Counted from the first letter of the stretch, positions 33,419-43,218 are shown. The stretch is 64,000 nucleotides of DNA from an uncultured bacterium (GCA_950022695.1 CATLLN010000002.1:540059-604058); one strand, 5' to 3'. Numbers and translations: made by a program. The notes: generated from the letters alone by a model not told the origin.

Positions 33419-33949
33419 TCAATCAATTATATCACATTTTAAAAAAGTGACAAATTTATCCCCGTATTTTTTTTGTTTTAAGACTTCAAACCCCGTTAAA
33501 TCAACATCAACAACGTGTTCTAAAATTATAATACCGTTACAGATTTTAGATGCAATTTCAAGACTTTTTTCATAAACTCCTGAAAAATACGGTGGATCAA
33601 TGTAAATTATATCAAACGGCTCAAGTTTTTCACAAACTTTTAAACTATCACCAAAAAACAATTTTATATTATTATCTTTTTCATATTTTTTTATATTTGA
33701 TTTAATAACATTATAGATTTTTTTGTTTTTCTCAATCATTACAATACGTGAAAAACCACGTGATAAAGCTTCAAGTCCCATAATTCCCGAGCCTGAATAC
33801 ATATCCAAAAAACTTGTCCCCTCAAAATCAATTATAGCCTGCAGAGTATTAAACACACTCATCCTAACCTTTGATAAAGTCGGGCGTGTAATACTTTCAT
33901 CAGGCGCCTGAATCTTTTGACCTTTGTATTTGCCGGCAGTTATATTCAT
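33419..33949 (-). CDS. rsmD: 16S rRNA (guanine966-N2)-methyltransferase
   Basis: A SAM-dependent methylase of small-subunit rRNA, 176 residues. The start MNITAGKYKGQKIQAPDE is the family N-terminus. The SAM loop is FLDMYSGSGIMGLEA (about 47-60) and the catalytic motif YIDPPYFSG (about 115) is DPPY. First gene of a four-gene minus-strand run with the GT9, GGDEF and thiL genes; separated from leuS by a terminator. A TATATAAT-like promoter is not clear. Confidence 0.92.
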   Translation of the reverse strand: MNITAGKYKGQKIQAPDESITRPTLSKVRMSVFNTLQAIIDFEGTSFLDMYSGSGIMGLEALSRGFSRIVMIEKNKKIYNVIKSNIKKYEKDNNIKLFFGDSLKVCEKLEPFDIIYIDPPYFSGVYEKSLEIASKICNGIIILEHVVDVDLTGFEVLKQKKYGDKFVTFLKCDIID

Positions 33950-33965
33950 AACTCAAATTTTAACA

Positions 33966-33991
33966 TAAAAAAGGGCGGATAAATCCGCCCT
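33966..33991 (-). terminator. Rho-independent terminator after leuS
   Basis: On the minus strand AGGGCGGAT/ATCCGCCCT (33972-33991) forms a 9-bp stem with a 2-base centre, followed by TTTTTTATG. It lies five bases after the leuS stop and separates it from rsmD. Confidence 0.92.
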
Positions 33992-33996
33992 ATAAT

Positions 33997-36486
33997 TTAT
34001 TTAACAACGATATTAACAAGTTTTCCCGGAACAACGATTGTTTTTACAATTGTTTTTCCTTCAATCTGAGCCTTAATTTTAGGACTATCAAGCGCTACTT
34101 GCTTCATTTCATCCTGACTTAAGTCTGCATCAACATCGATTTTATCTTTAACTTTACCGTTAACTTGAACAACTAAAGTTATTGAACTTGATTTTGCAAG
34201 GTTTTCATCCCACTCGCACCACGGTTGTTCGTGAATTGAACCAACACCGCCAAGCTCGTGCCAAGCTTCTTCAGTTAAGTGAACCGCAACAGGCGACATA
34301 AGTTTCATCAATGAAATAATTGCAAAACTTAAAACTTGTTTATCCTCTTCACTATATTCGGAAGCTTTACCCCCTTGCCAATCATAAATTGCATTAGTAA
34401 GTTCACGATACTTTGAAATTACAGTATTGAATTGGAAATCGTTAGAAATATCATTAGTAATTCCTTTGATTGCCATGTGAACTGTTCTAACCAAATCATC
34501 GTTTGATTTTTCTAATGGGAAGTTCAATTTATAATCAAGTGTAATATTATCAGCATTTGTTGAAATAAGTCTCCAGACTCTGTTCAAGAATTTGTAACAT
34601 CCTTCAACACCTGCATCTGACCAGTCAAAATCTCTTGCCGGAGGTGAATCTGAAAGAATAAATAATCTTGCAGTATCAGCCCCGTAGTTTTCAAAGATTT
34701 CATCAGGGTCAACTGTATTGCCTTTTGATTTTGACATTTTAGCACCGTCTTTTAGTACCATACCTTGAGTTAAAAGATTTTTGAACGGTTCATCAAAATC
34801 TAAAAGCCCGCAATCACGTAATGCTTTTGTGAAAAATCTTGAATAAAGCAAGTGTAAAATTGCGTGTTCAATACCGCCGACATATTGATCGACAGGTAAC
34901 CAGTGATTTACAACATCACGATCAAAACATTTTTCAGAATTATTTGCATCAGCATAACGTAAATAATACCAGCTTGAACATACAAAAGTGTCCATTGTAT
35001 CTGTTTCGCGAACCGCATGACCGCCGCAAACCGGACAAATTGTATCTTTAAATGTTTTTGATGTTGTGATAGGAGATTTTCCGGCTACAGAAAAATCAAC
35101 ATCTTTTGGTAACATTACAGGAAGCTGATCTTCCGGAACTGCCTGAATACCGCACTTTTCACAATATACAACAGGAATCGGTGCACCCCAGTATCTTTGA
35201 CGTGAAATTAACCAGTCACGAAGTCTGTATTGAGTTTTGAACTCACCAAACCCTTTATCTACAGCCCATTTTGTAATAGCTTTTTTAGCTTCGTTATTTT
35301 TCATTCCGTTAAATTCGCCTGAATTTACAAGAACACCAGGCTCAGTATATGCAGCATCTTTGCAGTCGCTAGGGTTTTCTGGGTTTTCAATAACGACCTT
35401 CATCGGCATATTGTATTTTTTAGCAAAATCAAAATCGCGTTCATCATGTGTCGGAACTGCCATTACAGCACCTGTTCCGTATTCAACTAACGCATAATCA
35501 GCTGTCCAAAGAGGGAAAACTTCACCGTTAAATGGATTACGGCAATGAGTTCCAAGAGGAACACCTGTTTTTACACGATCAGTTGAAAGTCTTTCGATTT
35601 CGGTCATTTTACGTGCATTTGCTCTATATTCTTCAACAGCTTCTTCATTTTCAGCAGTTGTAAGTTTTTCAATATCTTTATATTCAGGCGCTACAACAAG
35701 ATAAGTTATACCAAAAACAGTATCAGGTCTTGTTGTATAAACAGGAACATACATTTCTTCACCGCTTGGAGCATCGATTACAGGGAAATTAAAGATTGCA
35801 CCTTTTGATTTTCCAATCCAGTTTGCCTGCATTGTTTTAACATTGTCGCCCCATCCCGGAAGCTTATCCAAATCTTCTAATAATACATCTGCGTATTCAG
35901 TAATTTTAATAAACCATTGAGATAAATATTTTTTCTCAACAACGCTGTCACATCTCCAGCACTTGCCATCAATTACCTGTTCATTTGCAAGTACGGTACC
36001 GCATTCGTTACACCAGTTAACTGCAGCTTCTTTTTTGTAAACCAGACCTTTTTTATATAATTGTAAAAACAACCACTGTGTCCATTTATAATAATCAGGT
36101 TTGCAAGTTGTAACTTCTCTGTCCCAATCATAAGATAGACCCAGCATTTTTAACTGTTTTGTCATATAAGCAATGTTTTCATCAGTCCAGGTTTCAGGAT
36201 CTGCATTGTGTTTCATCGCAGCGTTTTCTGCAGGAAGCCCAAAACTATCCCAACCGATTGGATGTAAAACATTAAACCCATTTGCTTTTTTAAAACGTGC
36301 AATAACGTCTGTAATTGTATAGTTTCTAACATGTCCCATATGCAGTTTTCCTGACGGATACGGGAACATTGAAAGTGCATAATATTTAGGCTTGTCTGAA
36401 TTATCCAAAGTTTTAAAAGCTTTAGTTTCTTCCCAAACAGCCTGCCATTTTTTCTCTATTTCCTGAGGAAAATAACTTTCTTTCAT
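33997..36486 (-). CDS. leuS: Leucyl-tRNA synthetase
   Basis: Class I synthetase charging tRNA-Leu, 829 residues, typical for the bacterial type. The HIGH-type motif is KLHMGHVRNY (about 47-56), with the zinc-type insertion and CGTVLANEQV nearby. The editing domain (about 220-415) contains TTRPDTVFGITY and AVMAVPTHDERD. KMSKSKGNTV (about 577) is the ATP loop. A cognate tRNA-Leu(GAG) gene is at 62024. Own terminator downstream. Confidence 0.98.
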   Translation of the reverse strand: MKESYFPQEIEKKWQAVWEETKAFKTLDNSDKPKYYALSMFPYPSGKLHMGHVRNYTITDVIARFKKANGFNVLHPIGWDSFGLPAENAAMKHNADPETWTDENIAYMTKQLKMLGLSYDWDREVTTCKPDYYKWTQWLFLQLYKKGLVYKKEAAVNWCNECGTVLANEQVIDGKCWRCDSVVEKKYLSQWFIKITEYADVLLEDLDKLPGWGDNVKTMQANWIGKSKGAIFNFPVIDAPSGEEMYVPVYTTRPDTVFGITYLVVAPEYKDIEKLTTAENEEAVEEYRANARKMTEIERLSTDRVKTGVPLGTHCRNPFNGEVFPLWTADYALVEYGTGAVMAVPTHDERDFDFAKKYNMPMKVVIENPENPSDCKDAAYTEPGVLVNSGEFNGMKNNEAKKAITKWAVDKGFGEFKTQYRLRDWLISRQRYWGAPIPVVYCEKCGIQAVPEDQLPVMLPKDVDFSVAGKSPITTSKTFKDTICPVCGGHAVRETDTMDTFVCSSWYYLRYADANNSEKCFDRDVVNHWLPVDQYVGGIEHAILHLLYSRFFTKALRDCGLLDFDEPFKNLLTQGMVLKDGAKMSKSKGNTVDPDEIFENYGADTARLFILSDSPPARDFDWSDAGVEGCYKFLNRVWRLISTNADNITLDYKLNFPLEKSNDDLVRTVHMAIKGITNDISNDFQFNTVISKYRELTNAIYDWQGGKASEYSEEDKQVLSFAIISLMKLMSPVAVHLTEEAWHELGGVGSIHEQPWCEWDENLAKSSSITLVVQVNGKVKDKIDVDADLSQDEMKQVALDSPKIKAQIEGKTIVKTIVVPGKLVNIVVK

Positions 36487-36550
36487 ATTCTTTCTCTTAG
36501 CTCCATTTTTTCACATTGATAGTATAACATAAACGGAATACGGGGTAAAT

Positions 36551-36584
36551 AAAAAATTCCCCTCTCCACAATCGGAGAAGGGAA
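36551..36584 (-). terminator. Terminator after the 94-residue secreted protein gene
   Basis: On the minus strand TTCCCTTCTCC pairs with GGAGAGGGGAA with one mismatch, followed by TTTTTTATT. Confidence 0.82.
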
Positions 36585-36602
36585 AATTCTACATTCCGAA
36601 GA

Positions 36603-36887
36603 CTATATACGGTTTTGCCAAACTCCGCCCTGCCTGTCGACAAAAGCATCATAACAAGACCAGATTCTAAATACACCGGTCAAGCCCAATAACGCATGTG
36701 TCACATTTTTGCTATAACTCTGATCATTTACTGCTTGTCCTAACCCGGGCCAAACAAGAAGTGATAAAGCCGCAGCGCCAACAGATCTTCCGCTTACTTG
36801 GCCATTTGTACCATGAGTTCCAGCAAATACAGGTGTACCTAGCACCAACATTGACAATGTAATAACTGATAATAAAACTTTCTTCAT
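36603..36887 (-). CDS. Small secreted protein, unknown
   Basis: A 94-residue protein with a clean signal peptide (MKKVLLSVITLSMLVLGTPVFAG, cleavage likely after VFA, about residue 22). The mature part is about 72 residues, with one hydrophobic glycine-rich stretch (VGAAALSLLVWPGLGQAV) and an aromatic end (IWSCYDAFVDRQGGVWQNRI). It may attach to or insert in a membrane. Not recognised. An AGGAG site precedes the ATG and a terminator follows, so it is expressed alone. Confidence 0.75.
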   Translation of the reverse strand: MKKVLLSVITLSMLVLGTPVFAGTHGTNGQVSGRSVGAAALSLLVWPGLGQAVNDQSYSKNVTHALLGLTGVFRIWSCYDAFVDRQGGVWQNRI

Positions 36888-36908
36888 ACTTCTTAACTCC
36901 TTTCAATA

Positions 36909-37967
36909 CTATAATCTAAACGCATCAGAAATTGATTTATTATAATCCGGTCTTAGGATTCCTTTTTCCGTAATAATACCTGCGATAAGCTCGTGCGGTG
37001 TAACATCAAACCCAGGATTTATAATATTTACACCTTCTGCGCAAATTGGTTTGCCATTAATATGTGTAACTTCTTCGTGAGAACGTTCTTCAATCACAAT
37101 TTCATCACCTGATTTGATACTTGTATCAATTGTTGATAAAGGAGCTGCAACATAAAACGGAATATTATGATATTTTGCAGCAATCGCAACAGTGTATGTT
37201 CCGATTTTGTTTGCGGCATCACCGTTTGCAGCAATCCTATCAGCACCTACACAAACCATATCAATCATACCTTTTTTCATAAAATATGAGCACATTCCGT
37301 CCGTAATCAAAGTTACAGGAATCCCATCCATAGTGAGTTCAAGCGTTGTAATCCTTGCCCCCTGCTGTCTTGGTCTTGTTTCATCAGCAAAAACCTGAAC
37401 AGTCGGATCATTTGCAAAAGCAGAACGCACAACACCTAACGCTGTTCCATAACCGACAGTTGCCAACGCACCTGCATTACAATGAGTTAAAATCGTAGCA
37501 CCTTTTGGTACAACTTCTGCTCCGTAATCACCAATTTTTTTATTGATTTCAATATCTTCAAGTTCTAATTTCTTGCCGTTTTCCTTTAATTTTTCAATAA
37601 GTGTTTCAACATCACCGGCAAAACCCTTAATAATTTCTTTTTGTTTTTCAACAGCCCACATTAAATTTACAGCAGTCGGGCGTGCACTTGCCATATAATC
37701 AGCTTTTTCTAAAAGTTTACAAATGAAATCTTCACCGCTCAAACCTGTTTTCGCAAGTTCCTGAGCATACAAAACAACCCCGTGTGCCCCTGCAATACCA
37801 ATTGCCGGTGCTCCACGAACTATCATTGTTTTTATAGCATCAAACATATCTTGACCATTTGTTATATCTACATATTCAAAATGCTCCGGAAACTTTGTTT
37901 GATCAACCATTCTTGAATACGTATCAATCCACTCAATTGTTCTTATTTTTGATGTAAATTCAGCCAT
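36909..37967 (-). CDS. mtnA: S-methyl-5-thioribose-1-phosphate isomerase
   Basis: Methionine-salvage enzyme (or a ribose-1,5-bisphosphate isomerase relative), 352 residues. The start at 37967 has an AAGGAA site; the longer frame to 38015 does not. Motifs: IKTMIVRGAPAIGIAGAHG (about 46), ILTHCNAGALATVGYGTALG (about 159), DETRPRQQGARITTLEL (about 199) and VGADRIAANGDAANKIGTY (about 238, catalytic aspartate). The other methionine-salvage genes are not adjacent. Confidence 0.92.
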   Translation of the reverse strand: MAEFTSKIRTIEWIDTYSRMVDQTKFPEHFEYVDITNGQDMFDAIKTMIVRGAPAIGIAGAHGVVLYAQELAKTGLSGEDFICKLLEKADYMASARPTAVNLMWAVEKQKEIIKGFAGDVETLIEKLKENGKKLELEDIEINKKIGDYGAEVVPKGATILTHCNAGALATVGYGTALGVVRSAFANDPTVQVFADETRPRQQGARITTLELTMDGIPVTLITDGMCSYFMKKGMIDMVCVGADRIAANGDAANKIGTYTVAIAAKYHNIPFYVAAPLSTIDTSIKSGDEIVIEERSHEEVTHINGKPICAEGVNIINPGFDVTPHELIAGIITEKGILRPDYNKSISDAFRL

Positions 37968-37980
37968 TTTTATTTCCTTC

Positions 37981-38442
37981 CTAGTCTTTAGGGTGTTGTT
38001 TTTCATAAATATCACGAATAAAGTTTATAACATAATAAGTTAAAAATCCTGTAAAAGCATTTGTCACAGCGCAAAGCACGCCAATAAAAATTATGAATAC
38101 AAACAAAAGCCAAACAGGTGAATTTGTAATCATTGCAGTTAAAAAATAATTTGTTGTATATTGAAAACCTTTTGCAAGAATTACCATCAACACAGCATAT
38201 ACAGCCGAAAATGAAAAATTAGTACAAAAACCAATCAATGCACCGGTTAAAATACTATCTTTTGTAGTGGTCAAATCCAATTTGCTATCCATAATAAGAT
38301 AAATTATCACAAGAGGCGCCGCCAACAACAAAGCTGCAAAAAGCGACATTATTCCAACATATGGAACAGGAGCAAACATTCCTAAAATTACCCCTAAAAT
38401 CAAACTAAAAACTACAATATATTTAATAACAAATTTATTCAT
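37981..38442 (-). CDS. Four-helix membrane protein, unknown
   Basis: A 153-residue protein with about four membrane segments (roughly 8-28, 32-52, 70-95, 110-135). The start at 38442 (MNKFVIKYIVVF) is preferred over an upstream frame start at 38511, but its ribosome site is weak. Features include APVPYVGIMSLFAALLLAAP and FTGFLTYYVINF. Not recognised. It precedes mtnA by 13 bases on the same strand and may share its transcript. Confidence 0.65.
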   Translation of the reverse strand: MNKFVIKYIVVFSLILGVILGMFAPVPYVGIMSLFAALLLAAPLVIIYLIMDSKLDLTTTKDSILTGALIGFCTNFSFSAVYAVLMVILAKGFQYTTNYFLTAMITNSPVWLLFVFIIFIGVLCAVTNAFTGFLTYYVINFIRDIYEKQHPKD

Positions 38443-38581
38443 ATCTTGGAATATTTTACCATTGAAAATAGTAAAATACAACTTATATATATTTTCAAAA
38501 ATAATGAACATTTGTAATATATGAGGAGGAAATTTTTTATAAAAATTTTCTCAAAAAACATGTTGATGCTACAATTTTATT

Positions 38582-40471
38582 ATGGCTGGTACGTGGGATG
38601 AATTAGTACAACAGATTAAAGAACGTTTGGATATCGTTGATGTGGTATCTCAAGAAGTTGTGCTGAAGAAAAAAGGTAATAATTACTGGGGGCTTTGCCC
38701 GTTTCACAAGGATAAAAATCCGTCATTTTGTGTTACTCCGCATTTGGGGATTTACAAATGTTTTAGCTGCGGCGAAGCTGGTGATACCTTAAAATTCATT
38801 ATGAAAACCCGTAATATTGAATTTAAGGATTTGATTATTGAGCTTGCCGAAAAATTTGGCTTAGAAGTTCCACAATCACATAAAAATACAGGCGGTTCGT
38901 CAAAAGAACTTAAAGAACAAATGCTTGCTGCAACAATGGTTGCGGCTGAATACTATCACGATTTATTGATTCGAAGCAAAGACCCTAATGCGGAAATTGC
39001 TTTAAAATACCTTACAAAGCGCGGAATCGGGACAGATATTATTAAAAAATTCCATATCGGAATCGCCCCTAAAGCGTACACCACATTATATGATGAACTT
39101 CGAAAAGATTTTTCAAACGACGTTTTAGAAAAATCCGGTTTAATTATGAAAAGTGAAAAAGGCGGATATATTGACCGTTTCAGAAACCGTGTAATTATAC
39201 CGATTCAAAATGAAAACGGCGAATTTGTAGCTTTTGGCGCAAGAGCTTTGGAAAAAGATCAAACTCCAAAATATTTAAACTCTTCTGATTCATTAATATA
39301 TAATAAGAGCCGACTTCTATATGGGCTTTATACAGCAAAAGATGCTATCAAAGAAAATGACGCTGTAATTTTAATGGAAGGTTATTTTGATGTAATTTCT
39401 TCTCAAGCCCACGGTATTGAAAACTGTGTAGCATCTTGCGGAACATCTTTAACCGCAGAACACGTAAAACTTTTATCACGTTACACAAAATCAAGAAGGA
39501 TTTATCTATCATTTGATACAGATTCAGCAGGACAAAAAGCTACAGCTCGCGGCGCGACAATTATTAAAGATGTATTTGCAGGACTGGGTGATATTAGACA
39601 GTTTGACGAAAGCTATGTAGCATCAGATAAAGACAAATATGCCTGCGAAATTCGTGTAATCGCACCTCCTGAAGGAAAAGATCCTGATGAATTTGTACGT
39701 TCCGTTGGAGCTGATGCTTACAAAATGTTTATGGAAAATGCACCATTATTTATTGATTTTCAATTAGAAAGTATTTTAAAAGAAAAAGATAAATACAATA
39801 CACCACAAGAAAAAGCACAATATATTAAACAAATTATTCCAATACTTGCAGAAATAAAAAATAAAATAATTCGTTTTGAATATATTGATATGGTAGCTCA
39901 AACCTTAGGAATCAACGCAAGCGCAATTCGTACTGAAATGAGGGTTTTCGAACGCGCAAACCTGCCGCAGACAGAAAGAATTGTTAGAAATGTAACAAAA
40001 AGTTCATCTGTTTTACAAAAAGCGCAAAAAAATTTATTGAGTGTTTTTTTAGTACCAGACAGTCCTTTAACATTTACTCAAATAAATGAAATGATAGACA
40101 ACGTTACATTCGACGATGAAATATTAACAAATGTAAAAATTACAATTGACAAACTGATATGTAGCGTAAATAATGTGAAGGAATTAATTGAACATTTATA
40201 TACCGAATTTGTTGAAAACCCTGAAGCTCAAGCAATTTTACCAGAACTTATTTCAACATCCGAAGTTTATAAAGGTCTCAATGAAGAAGATTTTGGAAGT
40301 GTGATTAAAGAAACAATCAACAAAATTAATCATTGCAGACACGTCAAAGAAACCGAACACATTAAAAGTTTGTATAAAGGGATAAAAGATGATGATCCCG
40401 AAGCCCTGAAAATTCAAATACAACTAAGAGATAAAATAAAGAAAATTAGACAAAAATCGGAGAAATTTTAG
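38582..40471 (+). CDS. dnaG: DNA primase
   Basis: Synthesises RNA primers at the replication fork, 629 residues. The zinc-binding domain (about 1-100) has CPFH and CFSC ligands (GLCPFHKDKNPSF; YKCFSCGEAGD). The catalytic core contains FGARAL (about 220), the TOPRIM glutamate in LMEGYFDVI (about 265) and DTDSAGQKA (about 313). The C-terminal helicase-binding part is variable. The stop abuts the rpoD start (TAG-ATG), the classic primase-sigma factor pairing. Confidence 0.97.
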   Translation: MAGTWDELVQQIKERLDIVDVVSQEVVLKKKGNNYWGLCPFHKDKNPSFCVTPHLGIYKCFSCGEAGDTLKFIMKTRNIEFKDLIIELAEKFGLEVPQSHKNTGGSSKELKEQMLAATMVAAEYYHDLLIRSKDPNAEIALKYLTKRGIGTDIIKKFHIGIAPKAYTTLYDELRKDFSNDVLEKSGLIMKSEKGGYIDRFRNRVIIPIQNENGEFVAFGARALEKDQTPKYLNSSDSLIYNKSRLLYGLYTAKDAIKENDAVILMEGYFDVISSQAHGIENCVASCGTSLTAEHVKLLSRYTKSRRIYLSFDTDSAGQKATARGATIIKDVFAGLGDIRQFDESYVASDKDKYACEIRVIAPPEGKDPDEFVRSVGADAYKMFMENAPLFIDFQLESILKEKDKYNTPQEKAQYIKQIIPILAEIKNKIIRFEYIDMVAQTLGINASAIRTEMRVFERANLPQTERIVRNVTKSSSVLQKAQKNLLSVFLVPDSPLTFTQINEMIDNVTFDDEILTNVKITIDKLICSVNNVKELIEHLYTEFVENPEAQAILPELISTSEVYKGLNEEDFGSVIKETINKINHCRHVKETEHIKSLYKGIKDDDPEALKIQIQLRDKIKKIRQKSEKF

Positions 40472-41569
40472 ATGACAAAAAAAAGACAAGCAAGCTCCTC
40501 TGTAGTCAGTGTTATGGAAGAAGATACACTTGATTTGCAAGATATTAACGAGGATTCAGTTTTAGACTCTGAACATGATGCGATTAATTATATGAATGTT
40601 GATATTTCAACAGACAATATTGAAGACATTGTTACATCAAAAATGGGTGATAAAGTCAGCGCAGAAGATATCTACATGATGCATAGCACTGATGAACCTG
40701 ATCCAAACGATTTAGAACTTCCGAAAAACGTAGCAATTGATGATCCTGTAAGATTATACTTGCGCGAAATCGGCAGAATTAAACTTTTATCTGCCAATGA
40801 AGAAATTGAATTAGCAAGAAAAATTCTTGAAGGCGGTACACCTGGCGCTATTGCAAAAAGAAAGCTTGTCCAAGCAAATTTGCGTTTGGTTGTAAGTATT
40901 GCTAAAAAATATGTAGGACGCGGAATGCTTTTCCTAGACCTTATTCAAGAAGGTAACCTTGGTTTAATCCGTGCAGCTGAAAAATTTGACCACGAAAGAG
41001 GTTTCAAATTCTCAACTTATGCAACTTGGTGGATTAGACAAGCAATTACTCGTGCAATTGCAGACCAAGCGAGAACTATCAGAATTCCTGTTCACATGGT
41101 TGAAACAATTAATAAACTTAAAAAAGTTACAAGAAAATTGGCTCAAGATTTATCAAGAAAACCAACCGAAGATGAATTGGCTGCAGAAATGAATGTTTCA
41201 ATTCCAAAACTTCGCGAAATCATCAAAATCGCTCAAGAACCTTTATCTCTTGAAACTCCAATCGGTAAAGAAGAAGATTCCAGATTAGGCGATTTTATCG
41301 AAGATAAAGAAGCTGATGCTCCTGTTAAAATGGTTGCTTCTGAATTATTAAAAGAAGACTTAGCCGAAGTTCTTTGTACATTATCTCCTCGTGAACGTGA
41401 TGTATTAAGATTACGTTTCGGTATGGACGACGGTCGCCAAAGAACTCTTGAAGAAGTTGGTCAACTGTTCGGTGTAACACGCGAACGTATTAGACAAATT
41501 GAAGCAAAAGCTTTGAGAAAATTACGTCATCCGAATCGTAAAAAACGCTTAGAAGAATATGTAGAATAA
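40472..41569 (+). CDS. rpoD: Primary sigma factor RpoD/SigA
   Basis: Main sigma-70 factor, 365 residues, with a short acidic N-terminal region (1-85) in place of a long region 1.1. Region 1.2 is [13 protein letters not shown] (about 90). Region 2 has [20 protein letters not shown] (about 152) and [17 protein letters not shown] (about 180), the -10 reading helix. Region 4.2 has [20 protein letters not shown] (about 328). It is followed by a bidirectional terminator. Confidence 0.97.
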   Translation: MTKKRQASSSVVSVMEEDTLDLQDINEDSVLDSEHDAINYMNVDISTDNIEDIVTSKMGDKVSAEDIYMMHSTDEPDPNDLELPKNVAIDDPVRLYLREIGRIKLLSANEEIELARKILEGGTPGAIAKRKLVQANLRLVVSIAKKYVGRGMLFLDLIQEGNLGLIRAAEKFDHERGFKFSTYATWWIRQAITRAIADQARTIRIPVHMVETINKLKKVTRKLAQDLSRKPTEDELAAEMNVSIPKLREIIKIAQEPLSLETPIGKEEDSRLGDFIEDKEADAPVKMVASELLKEDLAEVLCTLSPRERDVLRLRFGMDDGRQRTLEEVGQLFGVTRERIRQIEAKALRKLRHPNRKKRLEEYVE

Positions 41570-41575
41570 TATATT

Positions 41576-41606
41576 AAAAAACTCCTTAAAATTAAGGAGT
41601 TTTTTA
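41576..41606. terminator. Bidirectional terminator between rpoD and the L,D-transpeptidase gene
   Basis: AAAAAACTCCTTAA and TTAAGGAGTTTTTT pair with a 2-base centre, giving a T-run on both strands, so it can end rpoD (+) and the L,D-transpeptidase gene (-). Confidence 0.9.
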
Positions 41607-42269
41607 TTTTAATTTAAATCTTTTAAATATTACCAAATCACCGCGTTTGACTTTTTTGGCAAGTTCTTTGATAACTTCATTGTCCATTCTTATACACCCG
41701 CCGGAACGGTACTTACCGAGACTTAAAACATCATTATTACCATGAATAAATTGACCGGAACTAATTCTTTCATTATTCAGAGTATCTAATTTATCCAGAA
41801 TAATAGCTCTTGGTCCAAAACTTCCAGGACTTCTGCGTCTTTTAGTATGTGCAGGCGCAGACTTATACGGATATGTTTCAACATGTGAAACTATACTTAT
41901 AATTTCTTTTGTCGGAGTTTTAGTTTTTCCTGATGCAACAAGATATGCCATTGTCGGTTTACCGTTAACATCATAGTGGTATAAAATATTTTTAGAAATA
42001 TCTACAACAATTGTTGCAGTTTTCTTTTCACCTTGAACGGTCAACATCGGACTAGGAGCTTTGGAAAGTATTACAGAATCATTTGTTCCGCGAATAGTCG
42101 GTAAAACTTCAACTGCAGTTTTATCGTTTACTTGGGTATATTCAAAAGTATCCTGTTTCTGTTGAATAAATGCGTGAGCCTTTGATTTTGGGGTAACAAG
42201 TAAAATAGTTCCTGCAATTGCGGTAATCCCTAAGCCTGCTTTAATTCCTTGGATTACTGGTATTTTCAT
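41604..42269 (-). CDS. YkuD-family L,D-transpeptidase with an altered active-site motif
   Basis: A 221-residue envelope protein. A short basic start and hydrophobic segment (about 10-30, GLGITAIAGTILLV) ends in SKAHA, a signal peptide or anchor. The YkuD domain (about 85-220) has HVETYPYKSAP, PRAIIL, the HGNN loop (about 173) and the catalytic cysteine in SGGCIRM (about 190). The canonical motif is SHGCIRM, so the conserved histidine is a glycine here. Whether it is active in peptidoglycan cross-linking is uncertain. Confidence 0.84.
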   Translation of the reverse strand: MKIPVIQGIKAGLGITAIAGTILLVTPKSKAHAFIQQKQDTFEYTQVNDKTAVEVLPTIRGTNDSVILSKAPSPMLTVQGEKKTATIVVDISKNILYHYDVNGKPTMAYLVASGKTKTPTKEIISIVSHVETYPYKSAPAHTKRRRSPGSFGPRAIILDKLDTLNNERISSGQFIHGNNDVLSLGKYRSGGCIRMDNEVIKELAKKVKRGDLVIFKRFKLK

Positions 42270-42303
42270 AAGTTAATGTGATAAATATAATAAATGTGAA
42301 TAA

Positions 42304-42492
42304 CTAACTAAGTATATCTTCTAAAATTTCAGCATTACGAGAAGCATTTTGAAGTTGTTGTTTAGAGATTCTACGCATGTAATTTCTTAATGCTTCTCTT
42401 ATTAACTCGCTTCTTGAACAACTTTCTTTATCAGCCAAACCATCAACTTTATTTAAAAATTCATCAGGCATGGTAACTAAAATTTTAGCCAT
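42304..42492 (-). CDS. CopG/ribbon-helix-helix regulator
   Basis: A 62-residue DNA-binding protein. The N-terminal strand KILVTMPDEFLNKVDGLAD and the helix pattern SRSELIREALRNYMRR (about 23-40) define a ribbon-helix-helix fold, as in CopG and antitoxins. The start at 42492 has an AAAGGG site. No toxin gene lies beside it: the neighbours are the L,D-transpeptidase gene, 35 bases downstream on the same strand, and the divergent Hsp20-like gene. It is therefore a lone regulator or an orphan antitoxin. Confidence 0.8.
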   Translation of the reverse strand: MAKILVTMPDEFLNKVDGLADKESCSRSELIREALRNYMRRISKQQLQNASRNAEILEDILS

Positions 42493-42625
42493 ATTGATAA
42501 CCCTTTCTGACAGGATTATAACACACGAATAATCTTTTATCAAGTAAAACTATCCTATTCGGTATCTCTATGTTGACATTGTTAAAAGTTATTAAAGAAA
42601 TAAAATTAAATCGAAAGGAGCAATT

Positions 42626-43180
42626 ATGGAAGAAAATAACAGAACAGAAGAAACAGTAAAAGTTAGAGAGGAATACCGTCCAATGTGTTCAAACCATCCG
42701 CTAATGAAAGCTTTAATGACAGGGTTATTAACATTTTTAGGTGCATTTTGTGCATTTTATGTTGTAGCAGATTGGCATTTTAAAAATTCTATGCACAACC
42801 CATATGCCGGCAGAATGGAACGTATTGCCGAAAAAGAAATGCAATCTATGGAAAAAATGTTCGGAAAAGCAGAAAGAAACTTTGCAAGAAAAACAGCAAA
42901 CATTATTCACCTTGAACAAATGGGAGATGTTTACAAAATTATTATTGATTTGAGAGCATTTGATAATAATGAAAACAACGTACAAGTAACTGCTAATGGC
43001 AATATACTTACAATTAACGGACGCTCTATAAGAAAATCAAAACATAATGAACAAATTTCTGAATTTCAACAAAATTACATGTTCGGAAATAATGTTAAAT
43101 TAAATGATTTAACAAAAGAAACTAATGGAAATTATTATGTAATAACCATTCCGATTGATAAAGAAAAATCAGATGATTAA
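42626..43180 (+). CDS. Membrane-anchored Hsp20/alpha-crystallin-like protein
   Basis: A 184-residue protein: a charged N-terminus (1-27), one hydrophobic helix (about 28-48, ALMTGLLTFLGAFCAFYVV) and a methionine- and charge-rich helix (about 62-90). A C-terminal domain (about 95-180) follows with the strand pattern KIIIDLRAFDNNENNVQVTANGN and LTINGRS, resembling an alpha-crystallin domain. It is probably anchored in the inner membrane with the chaperone-like part outside or inside, not decided by sequence. The usual I-x-I C-terminal motif appears as ITIPI. AAAGGAG site; own terminator. Confidence 0.68.
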   Translation: MEENNRTEETVKVREEYRPMCSNHPLMKALMTGLLTFLGAFCAFYVVADWHFKNSMHNPYAGRMERIAEKEMQSMEKMFGKAERNFARKTANIIHLEQMGDVYKIIIDLRAFDNNENNVQVTANGNILTINGRSIRKSKHNEQISEFQQNYMFGNNVKLNDLTKETNGNYYVITIPIDKEKSDD

Positions 43181-43188
43181 ATAACATT

Positions 43189-43218
43189 AACCCCTCTTCC
43201 AAGCAAAAGAGGGGTTTT
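43189..43218 (+). terminator. Terminator after the Hsp20-like gene
   Basis: AACCCCTCTT/AAGAGGGGTT, a 10-bp perfect stem with loop CCAAGCAA, followed by TTGTTT. Confidence 0.88.

Noticed and set aside
42304..42492. Toxin-antitoxin module around the CopG-like gene
   Set aside because: No small toxin gene lies next to it on either strand, so only the regulator is reported.
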